Below, one piece after another: positions 46,357 to 47,971 of a DNA stretch of 47,971 nt. The stretch is from an uncultured Rhodospirillales bacterium. Its GTDB lineage: Bacteria; Pseudomonadota; Alphaproteobacteria; Rhodospirillales; UBA2165. The number at the start of each line of letters is the position of its first letter. The stretch's first letter is position 1. The notes under the pieces are model-generated. The model saw only the letters and a list, made by a program, of their open reading frames with translations. It had not been told where the DNA came from and made no database searches. Both the position numbers and the translations under genes were made by a program. The stretch lies in NCBI GenBank assembly GCA_905614355.1, contig CAJQSN010000013.1, positions 1 through 47,971 on the forward strand, read 5' to 3'.

Positions 46357-46992
46357 TTGGTACAATCAAAGAATTTGGTTGCGGCTTTTGTGGTTCTCGG
46401 TTTGTTGGCCACAAGTGACATTGCAAATGCGGATGGAAAACTTTATGTTGAAGGAGGCTTTACTTGGTCCCTACCGGGTGAGGCGGACGCTGAGTTCACC
46501 ACCGAAAAAATAAATGCCAGCTGGGACATTAGTAGTATGACAGGTGGTAAACTCCAAATCGGATCTGACTTTGGTCAAGTCCGCGTGGATGCAAAATTTC
46601 AATACCTCGAAGGAGATGTTGATGGAATTAATGGCGTGACAAACGTAAAATCTGTCACCGGCGGCCAAGGGCCGGATGCAGCCCTTGGTGTAGCCACACT
46701 GAACCTTTACTATGACATTGAGCTTAAAAAAGGCGCTATAAACGCCATTACCCCGTACGTGGGTGCTGGAGTAGGTATGGCACGCGGATTTATGCAAGCT
46801 GAGGGAACTCTGGGCGGCGTACTTCGAGAGGATCACCGGACCGATAATGCTACAGCTTTTGCCGGCATAGCTGGTGCCTTTTTCCCAATCAATGACAATA
46901 CAGGGATTACAACGGAGTACGAATATTTGAATGTTGGTTTTGGCGGTCTTAACGCTCACTCATTTAGTGCAGGGCTGCGGTTTTCCTTCTGA
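46357..46992 (+). CDS. Outer-membrane beta-barrel protein
   Basis: A 211-residue protein with TTG start, nine bases after AGGAG. The signal peptide is VQSKNLVAAFVVLGLLATSD then IANA, with cleavage before DGKLYVEGGF. The mature part has alternating strands (KLQIGSDFGQVRVDAKFQYL, ITPYVGAGVGMARGF, TGITTEYEYLNVGFG) and ends HSFSAGLRFSF with the terminal Phe needed for barrel assembly. About eight strands are expected, like OmpA/OmpX-type or porin-family barrels. It has its own terminator. Role could be structural or adhesive. Confidence 0.88.
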   Translation: MVQSKNLVAAFVVLGLLATSDIANADGKLYVEGGFTWSLPGEADAEFTTEKINASWDISSMTGGKLQIGSDFGQVRVDAKFQYLEGDVDGINGVTNVKSVTGGQGPDAALGVATLNLYYDIELKKGAINAITPYVGAGVGMARGFMQAEGTLGGVLREDHRTDNATAFAGIAGAFFPINDNTGITTEYEYLNVGFGGLNAHSFSAGLRFSF

Positions 46993-47015
46993 GTAAGAAC
47001 AATGTGATCGTTAAT

Positions 47016-47045
47016 AAAAAGCCGGCGTTCATGCCGGCTTTTTCT
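47016..47045 (+). terminator. Rho-independent terminator of the beta-barrel gene
   Basis: GCCGGC-GTTCAT-GCCGGC (47021-47038), preceded by five A and followed by TTTTTCTTTTT, located 29 bases past the stop. Confidence 0.92.
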
Positions 47046-47197
47046 TTTTATTTACGGCAACCTCCCTACTACTAGCTACCAAGCTAAGGTGCCAAAAAAA
47101 TTTAAAAGACTAAAGTTTTACAAACAGGCCCAAGAGTACTGGCCTAAACAGTGATAATGTAGTTTCTTAAATTAGTTTATTGTTAGGCCAATCAGAA

Positions 47198-47446
47198 ATG
47201 CTCAGTGATGTATTTCATTTCATAATGGTAGTCGTCGTAGGCGGTGGGTTTTGCGGTGGATTTGTGCTATCGATGCTGATCTCATGGATAGTTAGATTTA
47301 TTTGCAAATATGCTGATGATGAAATGCAAATGAAATTAGATAAATTCTTGGATCAACTAATAGTCCCATGCATAATAATCGGAGCCATATTTATGTACGT
47401 TATGGAATATCATACTGATTGGCGATATTTTTTAGGGACTAATTAA
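47198..47446 (+). CDS. Small membrane protein, 82 residues
   Basis: From the ATG at 47198 it begins MLSDVFHFIMVVVVGGGFCG and has a first long hydrophobic stretch to residue 33, a charged middle (YADDEMQMKLDKFLDQ) and a second segment VPCIIIGAIFMYVM. The upstream TTG at 47180 is in frame but less likely. No family is recognised. A second small membrane gene follows 5 bases later, so these form a pair. Confidence 0.6.
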   Translation: MLSDVFHFIMVVVVGGGFCGGFVLSMLISWIVRFICKYADDEMQMKLDKFLDQLIVPCIIIGAIFMYVMEYHTDWRYFLGTN

Positions 47447-47451
47447 ACGTG

Positions 47452-47562
47452 GTGAAAAAAGTTCTAATAACACTGTTAATAATCGGTGTGGGTATTTTCA
47501 CTTTCTGGTTCCTAGCAACTCTCTTCTTAGAATCAAGTATGGGATTATGGCTACCACAATAA
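47452..47562 (+). CDS. Single-span membrane micro-protein, 36 residues
   Basis: GTG start at 47452 (a second GTG directly before it is also possible), with AGGGA upstream inside the end of the previous gene. The product MKKVLITLLIIGVGIFTFWF then LATLFLESSMGLWLPQ has one clear helix with a lysine-rich N-terminus. It could be an inner-membrane micro-protein or an unprocessed signal-like peptide. Coupled to the 82-residue membrane gene. Confidence 0.5.
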   Translation: MKKVLITLLIIGVGIFTFWFLATLFLESSMGLWLPQ

Positions 47563-47599
47563 CTACTATACCCCACTTTTGATTAAGGCATTTTACCTG

Positions 47600-47971
47600 T
47601 CCAGCGACGATTCCTTTAAACTATTATTGAATAGCTTCGGTTGACCAGCAAAAATAGCTACACAATCAATTACTGGACCCTTGATAGTGTTCCAGCCAAC
47701 CAATAGTAGTCCCATTAAATTTGTAACCTTAGCACATCCCCTGTATACGCAGCTCCCTATTCGAAGCCGTTTTCTTGATTTCTGTAACTAGAAGCACACA
47801 GACATCGCGAATAACCTGCAATGGATTTCCTAGGAAGTAGCTTTTGATCTACCAGCAGGTTGATCTATTTACGGAGCTACTCCGTAGAGATAACATAGAT
47901 CATCGCGTTACCGTTCTTGGCATTATTGGTCGATGCCGACCAGGGTTAGCGGTGTCGAGCCCTGAAGCTTT
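47600..47971 (+). repeat. Composite repeat F-C, copy 2 (runs off the window)
   Basis: CAGCGACGATTC and TAGCTTCGGTTGACC (47630-47646), then N14-CACAA, repeat the F box of 40574. From 47765 the C part aligns with 40797-41000: TTGATTTCTGTAACTAGAAG, GACATCGCGAATAACC and GGTTGATCTATTTACGG have counterparts in copy 1. ACGGAG-CTA-CTCCGT forms a hairpin here. The window ends at CCCTGAAGCTTT, the place where the copy 1 hairpin CCCTAAAGC begins. Confidence 0.7.

Noticed and set aside
46471-46959. 162-codon minus-strand frame
   Set aside because: Antisense to the beta-barrel gene, which has signal peptide, terminal Phe and terminator.
36041-47971. CRISPR array among the repeats
   Set aside because: Repeats are long, diverged, in both orientations and not regularly spaced; no cas gene is present.

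Overview
The window looks like chromosomal DNA of an AT-rich alphaproteobacterium, probably a marine, free-living lineage. The basis is a complete alphaproteobacterial nuo order followed by birA, coaX and RNase J, plus a type I sulfatase, several Fe/2-oxoglutarate oxygenases and many very small membrane and Cys-motif proteins. The taxonomic call is inference; no rRNA or taxonomic marker lies here.

Region 1 (1-17.4 kb, all minus strand) is one long operon: nuoABCDEFGHIJKLMN (respiratory complex I), then birA, coaX and the start of RNase J, which runs off the left edge. All fourteen subunits are present, but nuoG is split by a one-base change in a run of nine G.

Region 2 (17.4-21.5 kb) is looser. 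It holds a collapsed soluble transhydrogenase (sth) pseudogene, a siderophore-interacting/ferric-reductase-like flavoprotein, an NAD(P)H-dependent FMN reductase, tRNA-Asp(GTC) and two small ORFs.

Region 3 (21.5-28.2 kb) is a surface-glycan module: HisF- and HisH-like ammonia-supplying partners, an NAD-dependent sugar epimerase, a large predicted glycosyltransferase on the opposite strand, an N-acetyl sugar amidotransferase and a methyltransferase. The HisF/HisH/amidotransferase trio is the known set for converting an acetamido group to an acetamidino group on a sugar.

Region 4 (28.2-36 kb) holds an EF-hand protein, a decayed cation-efflux gene, a CmcJ/NvfI-type oxygenase, a sulfatase, an AhpD-like protein whose C-x-x-C motif is encoded as C-x-x-TGA, a TauD-type dioxygenase, a GFA-family zinc protein and a 53-residue membrane protein. 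A hairpin of bacterial SECIS type follows the TGA, so this gene is very probably a selenoprotein. It is the best candidate for a special system in the window.

Region 5 (36-48 kb) is very different: low coding density, many proteins under 90 residues, several broken genes, and at least four families of dispersed, diverged repeats. One family carries a promoter (TTCCAA-17-TAATAT type) and lies just upstream of three different genes. A second is a promoter-like box followed by a structured element. A third is a 55-bp box that precedes a membrane-protein gene and three predicted small RNAs. Two of these RNAs share a 60-bp 3' end with one mismatch, including a UUCG-loop terminator and two CUCCC motifs. 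Larger genes here are a 2OG-Fe(II) oxygenase, a SAM methyltransferase and an outer-membrane beta-barrel protein. The region reads as a turnover zone where regulatory cassettes were copied and attached to different small genes.
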